In this document: in pieces, positions 1 through 10,104 of the stretch | Position numbering within the stretch: position 1 is the first letter of the stretch | How the letters are laid out: every line of letters starts with the position of its first letter | NCBI RefSeq assembly: GCF_010672455.1 | Contig: NZ_JAAHGO010000040.1 | Location: 1-64,000 of the forward strand | Length of the DNA: 64,000 nt | Direction of reading: 5' to 3' | Source: Okeania sp. SIO2C9 | Lineage (GTDB): Bacteria > Cyanobacteriota > Cyanobacteriia > Cyanobacteriales > Microcoleaceae | Notes under the pieces: model-generated | Told to the model about the DNA's origin: nothing | Seen by the model: only the letters and a program-made list of their open reading frames with translations | Databases searched by the model: none | Program-made: the position numbers and the translations under genes

Positions 1-128
1 AACAGGGCGGATGGAATTTCACCACCAAGGTAATAAGAGTTATTCACAAGTCGAGGTGATCCTCCTGTATTGACTTGGAATGGCCATTTATACCCAGTTT
101 CCTGGTTTAGTGGCCAACGAGTCGCACT
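1..128 (-). CDS. possible coding fragment running off the left edge
   Basis: One minus-strand frame is open from about 139 to base 1. It reads with a protein-like composition (for example WPFQVNTGGSPRLVNN and SYYLGGEIPSAL). I do not recognise the family and no start codon is visible. The frame ends where the structured RNA-like element at 129-530 begins, so that element may have inserted into or beside this gene. The stretch is only about 45 codons, so chance openness cannot be excluded. Confidence 0.25.
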
Positions 129-530
129 ATTCCCAAGTATCCCAAAAATGTGGGATAATACTAATGAATGCAAGTAGGAACAAGGTTTGTCCCATAGACT
201 CAATGCTTGTAGGGGTGAAACTCCTGTCGGGAAGAAACTAGTAGGATAGTTCTACCAAGACGCTTGGCACAGACAAGCAGGCAGCAAGGATAGGGATTTA
301 TAGCTTACTCCTTGAGTAAAACCACTCTGAAAGTGAGACAAAAGTAAGGGCGATGTATGCGACATTCGGAGTCAGCACACTTTGAGTCTGTAGGTGGTTT
401 TTGACTACCACCACTGGAAAAAATTTAATCAAGTCCAGTGACAGCTAGTAGCTTTTCAGAATCGTGTTTTTAAACCGATTCGGATGGGACTACTTAGAAT
501 CACCCGTACTTTAGTCGGGTGAGAAGTCAA
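129..530 (+). ncRNA. standalone structured RNA element, IscB omega-RNA/HEARO-like (copy 1)
   Basis: About 400 bases are shared, with small indels, with 61957-62351. Both copies start at TATTCCCAAGTATCCCAAAA and end at GTCGGGTGAGAAGTCAA. Visible helices include CCCA/TGGG at the 5' side, GGTGAAACTCC, GTAGGTGGT/ACCACCACTGG, and a terminal ACCCGTACTTTAGTCGGGT hairpin. Similarity ends sharply at both sides while the flanks differ, so this is a mobile unit and not a gene fragment. The size, the helix-rich layout and the 3' hairpin before AAGTCAA resemble omega-RNAs of the IscB/TnpB world, especially cyanobacterial HEARO RNAs. No IscB or intact TnpB follows it. The class assignment is from memory and is moderate at best; the conserved structured repeat itself is clear. 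Confidence 0.55.
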
Positions 531-744
531 ATTTAGGAATTATCTCAACTATTGATTATTCAAACGACAATTATATTATGGCTAATTTGGCCTTAGTTTG
601 ACATTTCTCCTAACGTAATTTATCTTAATGTTGGCTTTTATACCCGCGCTCTCCTGTAAGGGAGCGTCCTATGGGAATGCCAATTAATATTGCGGTTTTA
701 CACATAATATGTTAAATATTAAAAGTCTTACAAGCAAGTATTAG
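531..744. other. gene-free spacer with one hairpin
   Basis: No open frame of interest. A hairpin at 647-666 (CGCTCTCCTGTAAGGGAGCG) lies about 80 bases before the tnpB remnant and may be its IS200/IS605 left-end structure. That link is inferred from position only. Confidence 0.4.
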
Positions 745-952
745 ATGGTCGAAAAAGCCTACAAATTTAGGTTTTACCCTACTCCGGAGCAGAAAAATTT
801 GCTGCGGAGGACTTGAGGATGTGTACGACTGATATACAACAAAGCTTTAGCGACTAGAACTCAAGCCTGGTATGAACATAAGGAAAGAGTAAGCTACAAG
901 CAAACTTCAGCTATGCTTACTAACTGGAAAAAAGAGGAGGACTTACATTTTC
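745..952 (+). pseudogene. TnpB (IS200/IS605) N-terminal remnant
   Basis: Translation from ATG 745 gives VEKAYKFRFYPTPEQKNLL, the typical TnpB amino-terminal motif. It then shows an in-frame TGA where the family has an aromatic residue (RT*GCVRLIYNKAL), followed by TRTQAWYEHKERVSYKQTSA and LTNWKKEED. It stops abruptly at 953, where an R4 repeat begins. The RuvC-like catalytic residues and zinc finger are gone, so the gene is dead. TnpB proteins are RNA-guided nucleases carried by IS200/IS605 elements. Confidence 0.8.
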
Positions 953-1093
953 TGGTAGTCCTGCATGGTAATGGTGAAGATATATCTTTATTTAATTTCT
1001 CCCGCACTCCCCATCCCCCCATCTCCCCATCTCCCCATCTCCCGCACTCCCTATCTCCCCACAAACTCTCTACCATTACTATGCACCACCACC
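953..1093 (+). repeat. R4 inverted-repeat element
   Basis: Starts GGTAGTCCTGCATGGTAATGG and ends with CCATTACTATGCACCACCAC, which are imperfect inverted copies of each other. The centre is a pyrimidine-rich run of CCCCATCTC units. It truncates the tnpB remnant on its left. Other copies are at 1242-1381 and 55426-55573, with a degenerate one near 11275-11400. Confidence 0.75.
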
Positions 1094-1241
1094 CATTTTC
1101 TTTCTGAAGTAAGGTGAAAAATTATTGAGCGATCGCGACAGACTTCTAGGGAAAGCCTCACACTAATCAGACCAAAAATAACTAGATTTGAACCATTTAT
1201 GAACCGGATTAATCTGAAATAGTTATCATTGGTAAATTTGC

Positions 1242-1381
1242 TGGTAGTCCTGCATGGTAATGGTGAAGATATATCTTTTTTAATTTCTCCCGCACTCCCC
1301 ATCCCCCCATCTCTCAATCTCCCCATCTCCCGCACTTCCAATCTCCCCACACACTCTCTACCATTACTATGCACCACCACC
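1242..1381 (+). repeat. R4 inverted-repeat element
   Basis: Near-identical to the copy at 953-1093: same ends, same GGTGAAGATATATC segment and same CCCCATCTC-rich core. The two lie about 150 bases apart in direct orientation, so recombination between them could delete the intervening DNA. Confidence 0.75.
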
Positions 1382-1570
1382 AATTTGCTTATTTTTAATA
1401 ACAAAGCTTTGTAAATTTTGATTTCAATTGATATAAATATACAGGAAAAATTTGAAATTTCTGTTTTTAATAAAGCCTCCACTCTGAAAATCCAATCCTC
1501 CTATAGTTTCTAGGATATATATGGTGTTTGACGAGACTATTTATCAAGTCACCATCAGGGCGAAAAAGAT

Positions 1571-1678
1571 TTACAGCGCTTTTCGCTCTTGATGAACCAC
1601 ATCTTCACAAGCAAAATCCTGTAGGGACGTTCCATGGAACGTCCTTACTGTGGTCTACCCAAATGAAAACCGCTGTAA
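1571..1678. repeat. R5 inverted-repeat element
   Basis: Ends TTACAGCGCTTTTC and GAAAACCGCTGTAA form a near-perfect terminal inverted repeat. The core contains GATGAACCACATCTTCACAA and a GTTCCATGGAAC palindrome. A second copy lies at 53483-53593. No coding sequence. It looks like a small non-autonomous element (MITE). Confidence 0.75.
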
Positions 1679-1827
1679 TGTATTAGTGGGAGTTACACAA
1701 AATAGGATTATAAAATAGTCTCAAATATATATAGGTAGAGAATTTGACGCAAAAAAGGTATAAATCTTTAACAAGCAAAGGTTACAGCCATTGTTAGGGC
1801 ATTGACGTAATTCCCTGATCTAGACTG

Positions 1828-1956
1828 ATATCATGTCCGGTAGCATCGTTTGTGTATAAAATCAAGGTGACAATTGTAGAAAAGCTTCTGCCTCCAGCCT
1901 CCAGCTCCCGCTGCCTTCCTTCCACCAAAGTCTAATTATTCAACCGGACATGATAT
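1828..1956. repeat. R3 inverted-repeat element
   Basis: Begins ATATCATGTCCGGTAGCATC and ends CAACCGGACATGATAT, so its termini are inverted repeats. The core holds short CTGCCTCCAGC-type runs. It is about 90% alike by eye to 35810-35936. Family members also lie at 18642-18773, 36050-36520, 54658-54802 and 54804-54948. Confidence 0.8.
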
Positions 1957-2021
1957 GACTCTTCCTGAGGAATGCTAAGCAAACAGGCATTTTTCTACCA
2001 TAAAATGTGTAAGTACCATTA

Positions 2022-2382
2022 GCAGCATTAAATGCCATAACTCATGAAGTTATTATAGTAACAAATGATACTTATATCACAGCGACATAAGTATGTGACT
2101 TTTTCAAAAAGTTAGCAGAATTGAAATTAAGTATTCCCGTAACTTTAATGTTAGATAATGTTCAATATCAGGCATTGTCAAGTAGTGAAAGAGTTAGCTA
2201 AAAATTTAGGTATTGAGTTATTATATCTACCACTGTATTTTCCTAACTTAAATTTAATAGAGAAACTTTGGAAGTGGGTGAAAAAGAAATGTTTATATGG
2301 TCAATATCATGAAAGTTTTTCTGATTTTCAAGAGTCTATCTCGACTGCTATATCTCACAAACATCTGAGTTATAAAAAATAA
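2022..2382 (+). pseudogene. IS630-type transposase remnant
   Basis: Conceptual translation across a stop and a frameshift gives AALNAITHEVIIVTNDTYIT, then VCDFFKKLAELKLSIPVTLM, LDNVQYQ, and in another frame VVKELAKNLGIELLYLPLYF, PNLNLIEKLWKWVKKK. The LDN..YQ segment and the LP.Y.PNLN.IE segment carry the second Asp and the final acidic residue of the IS630/Tc1-mariner DDE core. The amino-terminal helix-turn-helix part is missing. The element cannot be active. Confidence 0.8.
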
Positions 2383-2596
2383 ATACAATCCTTACTAACT
2401 CTGAAATTTCAGACTTTCAAAAAAACTCAGATTATGACCTTCTAAAGTATAAAATCAAGTAGGTAGACATAAATAAACCTTAAAATGAAGAATCTGAAAA
2501 TGAAGTCAGAAGGCAGTTTTGAACCTTATTTTCAATATTTTGAATTGCCATCGCTATGTTACGGATAATTAAACCCACCGACTTACGACTTAAAAA
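2383..2596. other. intergenic
   Basis: Short AT-rich spacer between the transposase remnant and the convergent end of ftn2. I see no gene, clear terminator or named repeat. Confidence 0.5.
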
Positions 2597-4966
2597 TTAT
2601 TTGAGTATATTCCAATCACGAATTTTCCATTTTCCATCTTGACGAACCAAGTCGTAACGAACAAGCAAGTTATCATTTTGAGAATTGGTTAATCTGTCAT
2701 TATCATAAAACTCTACCTTTTCTCTAACTTGAGCATCCACTTGAGCTTGGTTAGCATTTGTGTTGCTCATATTTAAATTTTTTATTTCTAAACTATGCTC
2801 ATACTTTCGGTAAGATTTCTCTCGCTTCAAAGCATTAGCTGTAGGTAACCAACGTTCAAGTGCTGGATCTAGGAGAATATTTTGTAATTGCTCAGTTTGA
2901 TGATTAGGACCTAGAGCTGTAGCCTTAGTATCTAACCAACTTTGAATAGCTATGCGTGCGATTTCTTCTGTAATTGGACCTGATCCTGTGAGACTGTCCT
3001 GATTAAGTTCTGGAATTTCCAATGGAGGTCTATCCAGTTGTACAATTGGTTGTTCCCTGCCTAAGCCCAAAGCATTTGCTAACCAGCCAATAGTTTTTAT
3101 GGCCACAAACCCAATCAATCCTATTGCTAATAATCCCAAAACTGCTATTAATATTAAACGACCAATCTTAACAGGTTCTCTTCTAGTTGATGTTCTGCGT
3201 GGACTTTGCTCAGGCATTGATTGGGGTAATTCTTTACTACCCACTGACATATTTTCATTTAACTGAGGCAAACGACTTCTACCCTTTTCTCCAATTCTCC
3301 CTGAATAGCGACTATAGCTCAAGGAATTTCCTTGTTTTTGTATATCTATAGAAGATGATTTATATGTTTCTTGAGGTGACTGATAAGAACTAGTTTCTAG
3401 TTGATTTGAAGTTCCTGTGCTAGTTGAGGCCATAGTGGCAGTAGCAGCGTTACCCACACTAGAGATACGTTTTTGTTCCAAATCTAAGGCTGAAGATTGG
3501 TCTGTTTCTTTTTGATAGAATGTCTCTTCTGTATCACGACTACGACGGGGTTGAACAACTACCCATTGATTAGTTGCTTCTGCTTCGGCAGGCAAAGCTT
3601 CTAGATAAGCTTGAACGTGCTGATCGGCAAAATAGTCTTTCAAAGAAGCTGACTTGTCAGATAAGTCGCGGAAATGTGGAAAGACTTCCTCCGTCAACCA
3701 ATGTTCAGCATAGAGACACAAACCTGGTAGTAAATCTGGAGATTCTTGAGAATTTTCTTTAATAAAGGATAAAGGTTCGTGTTCCTGGCTTAGTTCTAAG
3801 GATCTACTAGCCTCTTCAGTTTGTCCTAAAAGTAATGAACAGACAGCTTTCTCTAGATTGACATCTTGACTCCTACCCAATTGTATCAGCATAAACTTAG
3901 CTTTACGAATTAAGGCTGGTTGTTTTTGGGCAAACCCTTGAGCTAAAAAAGTATAAACTGCTAAATATGTACCAACGGCAGAAGGACGATGAGCTTCAGA
4001 CTCAAATAATTTCTTTTGTTCTGCCATGGTTAAATAGTGACGTAGCTGCTGAACAAACTTCAGAAAATCTTCAACCCCTAATCCAGATTGATCATTACCT
4101 TGACCATCAATTCCTCCTCTTTCATTCAACATATCTTGAAGAATTTCTAACCCACGGCGACGGTCTAATGCTTTTTCTTCTGGTAGTTCGACTAATTCCA
4201 TTATTCTATAAGGACGTAGCTTATAGAGGTCAGCTTGTATCTCTCCTCTAATTTGGACAAATAGGTTTTCTCGTAGCAATAATCCCTGACCTGCTTCTAA
4301 AGCTGTTGCCGCACTTTCATATTGTCCTTGTTGCCATTGCTCTCTACCTAATTCTAAATTTGCTAAAGCAACCGTTAGGGCAATATCTGGTAGAACTAAT
4401 ACTGGATCTCCAAAACGCCCATCTTTGACAGCAATACTATTATTGATTAGGTAGGGACGAGTCAGCTTTAAGATCAACTCATATTCTCCTAATTCCTGTA
4501 AAATTAAGAGAGCACCCACAAACTGTCTATCTTCTATTTCTATACTGGGAGTGTTAGGGTCAAACTCATGGGTAACTGGATTTTCTCTACCGTGAGAGCT
4601 TATCCCTCTTGTTAAACGCCTAGGAGCTACTTTTGGAGGGATTTCTTCTGTTTGTTGAAGTTTTGTTTCTTTTTCTTCTTCTTGTTGTACTTTTTCCAGA
4701 TTTATCTCAGAACCTGGACTTACTTGTTCTAATTCCGGACCGTAGGTTTTACTCAGAAAACTACCATCGTATGTTTGCCGTTGTTCTAGGTCAGACAGAA
4801 TAGCATAAGCTTCGTCTACAAGTTGTTTGCGGGCAACTATTGTCGCCTCCGAATACTCTCTTCTCGGAAACTGCTGAGTGCGATCACGATGTGCCTGTCG
4901 TAACTGTTCGACAGTAGCCTGAATTGGTAAACCCAAAATTCGGTAATAATCTAATGGAATCCGCAC
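2597..4966 (-). CDS. ftn2: cell division protein Ftn2/ZipN (ARC6 homologue)
   Basis: A cyanobacterial division factor that anchors and organises the FtsZ ring at the inner membrane; plant ARC6 is its chloroplast descendant. The amino end (VRIPLDYYRILGLPIQATVE) is the J-domain-like region, followed by a long helical region. A single membrane span sits near residues 600-630 (LILIAVLGLLAIGLIGFVAI). A C-terminal domain of about 110 residues (EIARIAIQSWLDTKATALGP onward) matches the IMS/DUF4101 fold of ARC6. I chose GTG at 4966 because AGGAAG lies six bases before it and family members start at RIPLDYYRILG. The longer frame would need a TTG at 4981. Length is about 789 residues, normal for the family. 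It stands alone on minus. Confidence 0.9.
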   Translation of the reverse strand: MRIPLDYYRILGLPIQATVEQLRQAHRDRTQQFPRREYSEATIVARKQLVDEAYAILSDLEQRQTYDGSFLSKTYGPELEQVSPGSEINLEKVQQEEEKETKLQQTEEIPPKVAPRRLTRGISSHGRENPVTHEFDPNTPSIEIEDRQFVGALLILQELGEYELILKLTRPYLINNSIAVKDGRFGDPVLVLPDIALTVALANLELGREQWQQGQYESAATALEAGQGLLLRENLFVQIRGEIQADLYKLRPYRIMELVELPEEKALDRRRGLEILQDMLNERGGIDGQGNDQSGLGVEDFLKFVQQLRHYLTMAEQKKLFESEAHRPSAVGTYLAVYTFLAQGFAQKQPALIRKAKFMLIQLGRSQDVNLEKAVCSLLLGQTEEASRSLELSQEHEPLSFIKENSQESPDLLPGLCLYAEHWLTEEVFPHFRDLSDKSASLKDYFADQHVQAYLEALPAEAEATNQWVVVQPRRSRDTEETFYQKETDQSSALDLEQKRISSVGNAATATMASTSTGTSNQLETSSYQSPQETYKSSSIDIQKQGNSLSYSRYSGRIGEKGRSRLPQLNENMSVGSKELPQSMPEQSPRRTSTRREPVKIGRLILIAVLGLLAIGLIGFVAIKTIGWLANALGLGREQPIVQLDRPPLEIPELNQDSLTGSGPITEEIARIAIQSWLDTKATALGPNHQTEQLQNILLDPALERWLPTANALKREKSYRKYEHSLEIKNLNMSNTNANQAQVDAQVREKVEFYDNDRLTNSQNDNLLVRYDLVRQDGKWKIRDWNILK

Positions 4967-5655
4967 AGTGCACTTCCTCAAAGGCGAGTTAATATAATTT
5001 ACTATAATTAGCTTATTATGTTAGCCGATAATATCCGATATTGCTAACTAAATTTAGAAAGATTTTCGTCACTTTACCAATCTTTTCGACCACCTCTTAG
5101 CTAAAGCACGAGGAATAGTTGGAACAATAACCATTTTGAAAATATTCAAACAGAAATATTCACAATTCCTGATTATCTTTATCTGTTTTATCTGTAATAA
5201 AGATAAACTATAATAATATGTAGGTTCAAAAACTTAGACCCCAGAGCCACAATCTTACATAAGTTTTGATTGTAATGTTTAAGTACGCCCCGTAGTTTGG
5301 AGTCGGCTAGAATACATGAGTTTTTTATAGTATCTTCACTACTTTATTTTTAATTCTAGCATCTTAAATTACTTAAGGAGCCAAATCCTACCCCTATATT
5401 TAGGTTTTATCAAGTCTTAATCATATCATATAGCGCTATTGTTAAGACAAACATATTATTTTTTATCTCTTCTTTAAAGCAAAGGGTCTTTCAAACTTTA
5501 TGGCACTTTATCGGTAAAAAGCTAGTTACATTTGTTTGCTCTAATACGCAATTCTCCTATAAACTACTAAATATAAATTCATTGGAGCCTTTTATTAAAC
5601 CTTTAACTTGTAATATAAGATTTATTACTAATAATACTAACTTAGGATAGATAAA
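4967..5655. other. gene-free region between divergent ftn2 and pdhA
   Basis: Nearly 700 AT-rich bases that must hold the promoters of both divergent genes. I see no open frame, no named repeat copy and no convincing operator. Confidence 0.6.
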
Positions 5656-6687
5656 ATGATCCAAGAACGTACATTACCTACTTTTGATACCAATAGTATA
5701 AAAATTTCTAAAGAAGAAGGATTAGTACTATACGAAGATATGGTTTTAGGGCGCTTGTTTGAAGATAAGTGTGCTGAAATGTATTATCGAGGTAAAATGT
5801 TTGGCTTTGTTCATCTTTATAATGGGCAAGAAGCCGTTTCTTCTGGTGTGATTAAAGCTATGCGCCAAGATGAAGATTTTGTTTGCAGTACTTATAGAGA
5901 CCATGTTCACGCCTTAAGTGCTGGTGTACCTGCACGGGAAGTTATGGCTGAATTATTTGGTAAAGCTACAGGTTGTTCTAAAGGTCGTGGTGGGTCAATG
6001 CATATGTTCTCTGCTGAACATAATTTATTGGGAGGTTATGCTTTTGTTGCTGAAGGCATTCCTGTAGCTACTGGGGCAGCTTTTCAGAGTAAATATCGTC
6101 GGGAAACCATGGGGAATGAAGCTGCTGACCAAGTGACGGCCTGTTTCTTTGGAGATGGAGCTTGTAATAATGGCCAGTTTTTTGAATGCCTTAATATGGC
6201 CACTTTGTGGAAACTACCAATTATTTATGTAGTGGAGAATAATAAGTGGGCAATTGGTATGGCTCACGAACGGGCTACTTCTGAACCTGAGATTTATAAG
6301 AAAGCTCATGCCTTTGGTATGGTAGGTGTGGAGGTTGATGGTATGGATGTATTGGCAGTACATTCTGCAGCTCAAGAGGCTGTTGCCAGAGCTCGTGCTG
6401 GTGAAGGACCTACTTTAATTGAAGCTTTGACTTATCGATTCCGAGGACATTCTTTGGCTGACCCTGATGAATTACGGGATAAGGAAGAAAAGGAATATTG
6501 GTTTTCTCGTGACCCGATCGAGCAATTTACAGCTTATCTGACAGAACATAATTTGGCGGATGTTGCAGAGTTAAAAGCAATTGATCAAAAGATTGAAAAT
6601 TTGATTGCTGAAGCAGTTGAGTTTGGTACAGGTAGTCCAGAACCTGGAGCGGATGAACTCTATCGCTACATTTTTGCTGAAGATTAA
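5656..6687 (+). CDS. pdhA: pyruvate dehydrogenase E1 component, alpha subunit
   Basis: Catalyses the thiamine-diphosphate-dependent decarboxylation of pyruvate with the beta subunit, feeding acetyl groups to the E2 lipoyl protein. The TPP/Mg motif is visible as [12 protein letters not shown] (G166-D167-G168) running to VENNKWAIG. The [20 protein letters not shown] region, the phosphorylation-loop segment of this family, is also present. Length 343 residues is typical of cyanobacterial and plastid E1 alpha. No pdhB is adjacent, as is usual in cyanobacteria where pdh genes are scattered. ATG 5656 is the only sensible start. Confidence 0.95.
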   Translation: MIQERTLPTFDTNSIKISKEEGLVLYEDMVLGRLFEDKCAEMYYRGKMFGFVHLYNGQEAVSSGVIKAMRQDEDFVCSTYRDHVHALSAGVPAREVMAELFGKATGCSKGRGGSMHMFSAEHNLLGGYAFVAEGIPVATGAAFQSKYRRETMGNEAADQVTACFFGDGACNNGQFFECLNMATLWKLPIIYVVENNKWAIGMAHERATSEPEIYKKAHAFGMVGVEVDGMDVLAVHSAAQEAVARARAGEGPTLIEALTYRFRGHSLADPDELRDKEEKEYWFSRDPIEQFTAYLTEHNLADVAELKAIDQKIENLIAEAVEFGTGSPEPGADELYRYIFAED

Positions 6688-6742
6688 TTAACTGAATTAT
6701 TGACTTAGTTTATCCTCAAGCTATACTGTCAAATTTTAGTTG

Positions 6743-6797
6743 TCGGGTTTCTCATAAATTTTGCAAAAAAACACTTGATTTATATGTGGAAACCCGA
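6743..6797 (+). terminator. inverted repeat downstream of pdhA
   Basis: TCGGGTTTC at 6743-6751 pairs with GAAACCCGA at 6789-6797 across a loop of about 37 bases containing an A7 run. The loop is long and no U-run follows, so this is either a weak terminator or a small repeat remnant. Confidence 0.4.
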
Positions 6798-8095
6798 AAT
6801 ATTTAGATCGATTCAAGGCTTTTTTATTGGTAATTTAAAATTAAATTTATAGCAACTTTATTGTAGTAAACAAGTAGTTATTTTTACAGTTTATTTCTTG
6901 AGATTAAAAGGGTTAGATGGACTAATATTACTGTTTCTACAGGAATACTTGATAATCATTCAGATATTTCATAATTCAGAAGTCAGGAAAAAAAATTATT
7001 TTGAATAAAACTTTTTTGAATAAAATTTTGGCGTTAAATTTATATCTGGTCATCATTTTTTTTAATTAATAAGCAACCATTAAATAAATCATAGGTGTAT
7101 GCAAAAATAATATGAAACGGATTTCTATAAAAACAACCGGATATTTTTTTGAGGGATAGTAAATATACGAAAGGTCAATAGAGAGATAATAGTAGATTAA
7201 TTAATATGTAAATTAGTAAGTAGTCATGGAAAATTACTTGCATATTTAATGAGCGAGTTAAATAAGTAGACAAAATCATTTTGAGATTTTTATATCTATG
7301 ACTCAAGTATATAACTATGTTGTTCTTACCGAATAATTAAGGTTTAAAGCCTCTCCTTTTAAGGAGAAAAGTGGTCGAGGGATGGCGATGTCTCGGAGCC
7401 ATATCCAATCGACCAAGAGAAAAGAAAAATTTTTCCTTTTAGTCAATCCTCTTCTTTCCAAGAAGAGGTAATTATTAATTATTAATTGTTGAACTACTCC
7501 CTACTAACAAATATTAAATGTAATTTGGCACAAGTACTTGTGATAATTATTTGATAAAAATCGACTAATTGAAAGTTAAACCTTGAATTTTAATAACCTT
7601 ATTTACGCTAACTTAGTTAGAGTTTAATATGTGTTTTAACTAGCTATCAGCTATTAGATATCAGCCTAAAAGTTTGTGCATGTAATTAGGCATCAGTTTG
7701 GGAAGTATTCCGTTATCAAACGTTGTTTTAAGTCTTAAATATAAAATTTTATCCCTCGCAGATATTGTAAGTATTTAACCTTTATTTCTCTTTTTCCTTA
7801 TGTGTTGCTGAATCAAGCTATGAAATATAAATTTGGCAAAATCTAAAATCCTTTTCAGTTAATAGTTAGGCGTTCTTGATAGCAATGTGGAGCATTATCC
7901 CCATTAAAGAAAAATCAGCAAAGCCCTTAATCCAATTCAATCAAACATCTAAAATCATTCGTCACTGTGCAACGTCCAATAGACAGATAGGGTGCGGATA
8001 TAAACTGATAATGATCCTTAGACAGGGAAATGTTTTTCCCACTGTTCCCTGTTCCATGTTCCTATTCCTATTCCCTATTATAGGTGTGGAATCAG
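6798..8095. other. long gene-free region before hhoA
   Basis: Apart from the R1 copy at 7326-7493 I see no gene. The largest open frame (7876-8118) has no recognisable protein character and includes the low-complexity CTGTTCCCTGTTCCATGTTC run, so I leave it out. Confidence 0.5.
7326..7493 (-). repeat. R1 palindrome-rich repeat
   Basis: Minus-oriented copy. It begins TTACCGAATAATTAAGG, has the GCCTCTCCTTTTAAGGAGA hairpin, a middle hairpin around GGTCGAGGGATGGCGATG and CCATATCCAATCGACC, then AAGAAGAGGTAATTATTAAT. R1 is the commonest repeat in the window. Confidence 0.8.
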
Positions 8096-8301
8096 TGACA
8101 TCTCCCACACTAAGCTGACGCTATAGCGTGAGATTCTCGTTTCGTAGCCCTGCCATTGCATCAGGCTCCACGAGCTTTAAGAACGGAATGCCCTGCCGCC
8201 CTATTTTTGATATTTGCAACCCCATTCAAGTCGCGGTCCATTACAATACCGCAATGCGGACAAGAATAAGTTCTTTCTAACCTTAAATAACCGGATGTCA
8301 T
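8096..8301 (-). pseudogene. TnpB C-terminal remnant plus right-end hairpin
   Basis: Minus-strand translation gives LERTYSCPHCGIVMDRDLNG then VANIKNRAAGHSVLKARGA*. This is the second half of the TnpB zinc finger followed by the conserved DRDLN(G/A).AN motif that includes the last RuvC acidic residue. Downstream on that strand, 8096-8137 forms a TCTCACGCT...AGTGTGGGAGA hairpin typical of the IS605 right end and the 3' omega-RNA scaffold. Everything upstream of the finger is gone. Confidence 0.8.
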
Positions 8302-8480
8302 TTTCGATCAATGTTAAATTTAACATATCGCTATCTTATTTAAACATTCAGCAGTAAAAAATAAGTAATAAACCCCAGAGGTATTGTAGGAAAAATTAAA
8401 GAAAAATTATTCATCAGGAAGCTAAACCCCGATTATTCATTCTTAACAGACGAACCAATTACAAACATAAACAAATAACA

Positions 8481-9716
8481 ATGAAAAGAACCACAGACAA
8501 AGTATTTTGGCAACAACCTTTAACCTATCTATTAATACTGGCAGGAGCTGGAGGAGCATTGTTGGGCCAACGCATCATATTCCCACAGACAACTAGCTCT
8601 TCGGAAAATTCAACACAGATCGTTCAATCATCTTCTAATAATTATGGTATTCCTAACTCAGAAAACTCTAATTGGTTACCAGTTAGAGCACCTATTTCCA
8701 ATGGTAACTTTATTGTAGATGCAGTCCAAAAAGTTGGTCCGGCAGTAGTTAGGATTAATGCTTCTCGAACATTCAGTCAACGACCTAATATGTTTGGTCG
8801 AGGAATACCAGAAGATTTCTATGGTTATGAACCTCCCTCACGTTCTGGACCAGTTGAGCGAGGTACTGGTTCTGGTTTTATCATTAGTTCTGATGGTAAT
8901 ATCCTCACTAATGCTCATGTTGTAGAAGGTTCAACGACTGTGGAAGTTGTCCTTAAAGATGGCCGTCGTTTACAAGGTAGAGTTTTGGGCACAGACTCTA
9001 TAACTGATGTAGCTGTGATTAAAATTGATGCTAATAACCTTCCTAGCGTAACTGTGGGAGATTCAAATAACCTGCAACCTGGAGAATGGGCGATCGCTAT
9101 TGGCAACCCTCTAGGTCTAGATAATTCTGTAACAGTTGGTATTATTAGTGCTACGGGTCGTTCTAGTAGTGATGTGGGTGTCCCAGATAAGCGAGTAGGA
9201 TTTATTCAGACAGATGCTGCGATTAATCCTGGTAATTCTGGTGGCCCTCTACTTAATCAAAATGGTGAGGTGGTTGGCATTAATACAGCTATTATTGATG
9301 GCGCTCAAGGCTTAGGATTTGCAATTCCTATTAATAATGCTCAACAAATTGCTCAACAATTAATTAAGGGGGGTAAAGCAGAACACGCTTATTTGGGTAT
9401 TGCGATGCAAACTCTGACACCGGAACTTAGGCAAGAACTCAACCGAAACTTAAATACAAATATTCAGTTATTCAACGACCAAGGGGTATTAATTATGCAA
9501 GTTGTACCTGGATCTCCTGCGGATAAAAGTGGTTTACAACCAGGAGATATAATTCAAAGAATTGACAATCAAACTATTACTGAATCTGAAAATGTACAAC
9601 AAATTGTTCAGAATAAAACGGTGGGTAGTTTGTTGGAATTGGAAGTTAATCGTAATGGTCAGAACTTAAGTTTTCAGTTGCGTACTGGTAACTTACCATC
9701 TCGATTAAGAGGATAG
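8481..9716 (+). CDS. hhoA: trypsin-like serine protease with PDZ domain (HhoA/HtrA/Deg family)
   Basis: Periplasmic or thylakoid-lumen quality-control protease. Residues 14-30 form a signal/anchor segment (PLTYLLILAGAGGALLGQ). The triad is intact: H146 in NAHVV, D176 in TDVAVIK and S253 in PGNSGGPL. A single PDZ domain follows at about 295-400 (AYLGIAM, GSPADKSGLQPGDII). Length 411 residues and one PDZ fit the cyanobacterial HhoA/HhoB/HtrA trio; which of the three it is cannot be settled from one sequence. It is a lone plus-strand gene. Confidence 0.92.
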   Translation: MKRTTDKVFWQQPLTYLLILAGAGGALLGQRIIFPQTTSSSENSTQIVQSSSNNYGIPNSENSNWLPVRAPISNGNFIVDAVQKVGPAVVRINASRTFSQRPNMFGRGIPEDFYGYEPPSRSGPVERGTGSGFIISSDGNILTNAHVVEGSTTVEVVLKDGRRLQGRVLGTDSITDVAVIKIDANNLPSVTVGDSNNLQPGEWAIAIGNPLGLDNSVTVGIISATGRSSSDVGVPDKRVGFIQTDAAINPGNSGGPLLNQNGEVVGINTAIIDGAQGLGFAIPINNAQQIAQQLIKGGKAEHAYLGIAMQTLTPELRQELNRNLNTNIQLFNDQGVLIMQVVPGSPADKSGLQPGDIIQRIDNQTITESENVQQIVQNKTVGSLLELEVNRNGQNLSFQLRTGNLPSRLRG

Positions 9717-10104
9717 TTTAGAGGTTATTTGGGCTTTGTTGCGGTAGTTGTACATTTTAATAGACATCTCCAGAAACTAAATTTTAGTCTAGTAATTGCA
9801 AAGGTTTGAGATTGATTTTCCTAGATGTCTAATGTTAGTAGTCCATTGTAATTATTTTGGTAATAGGGCAAGGCAGTGGGAGCATTTTGCTCCCGTTCTA
9901 GGAATTGCTAGTTGTCACCCATCTACTAAGTAGAACATGGTAAATTTTGGGCGCTATGTATCAAATTGTAAATTAGCTCAAAAGTTTATATTCAATGGCT
10001 TTAGGGGTTTTTGGATTAAATACGCAACGTCTTTATTTTTAGCTTGCTCGACTTAATTATTTGGTAATCTTTACTCACCCAAAAGAAAATTGACACCAGA
10101 AATA
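9717..10104. other. gene-free spacer after hhoA
   Basis: AT-rich spacer. I see no gene or clear terminator. The far end grades into the tctA pseudogene. Confidence 0.5.

Noticed and set aside
129-530. Group II intron or RNase P RNA
   Set aside because: Considered because of size and structure. I see no domain V-like hairpin of a group II intron and no reverse-transcriptase reading frame, and two copies with differing flanks do not fit the single-copy rnpB.
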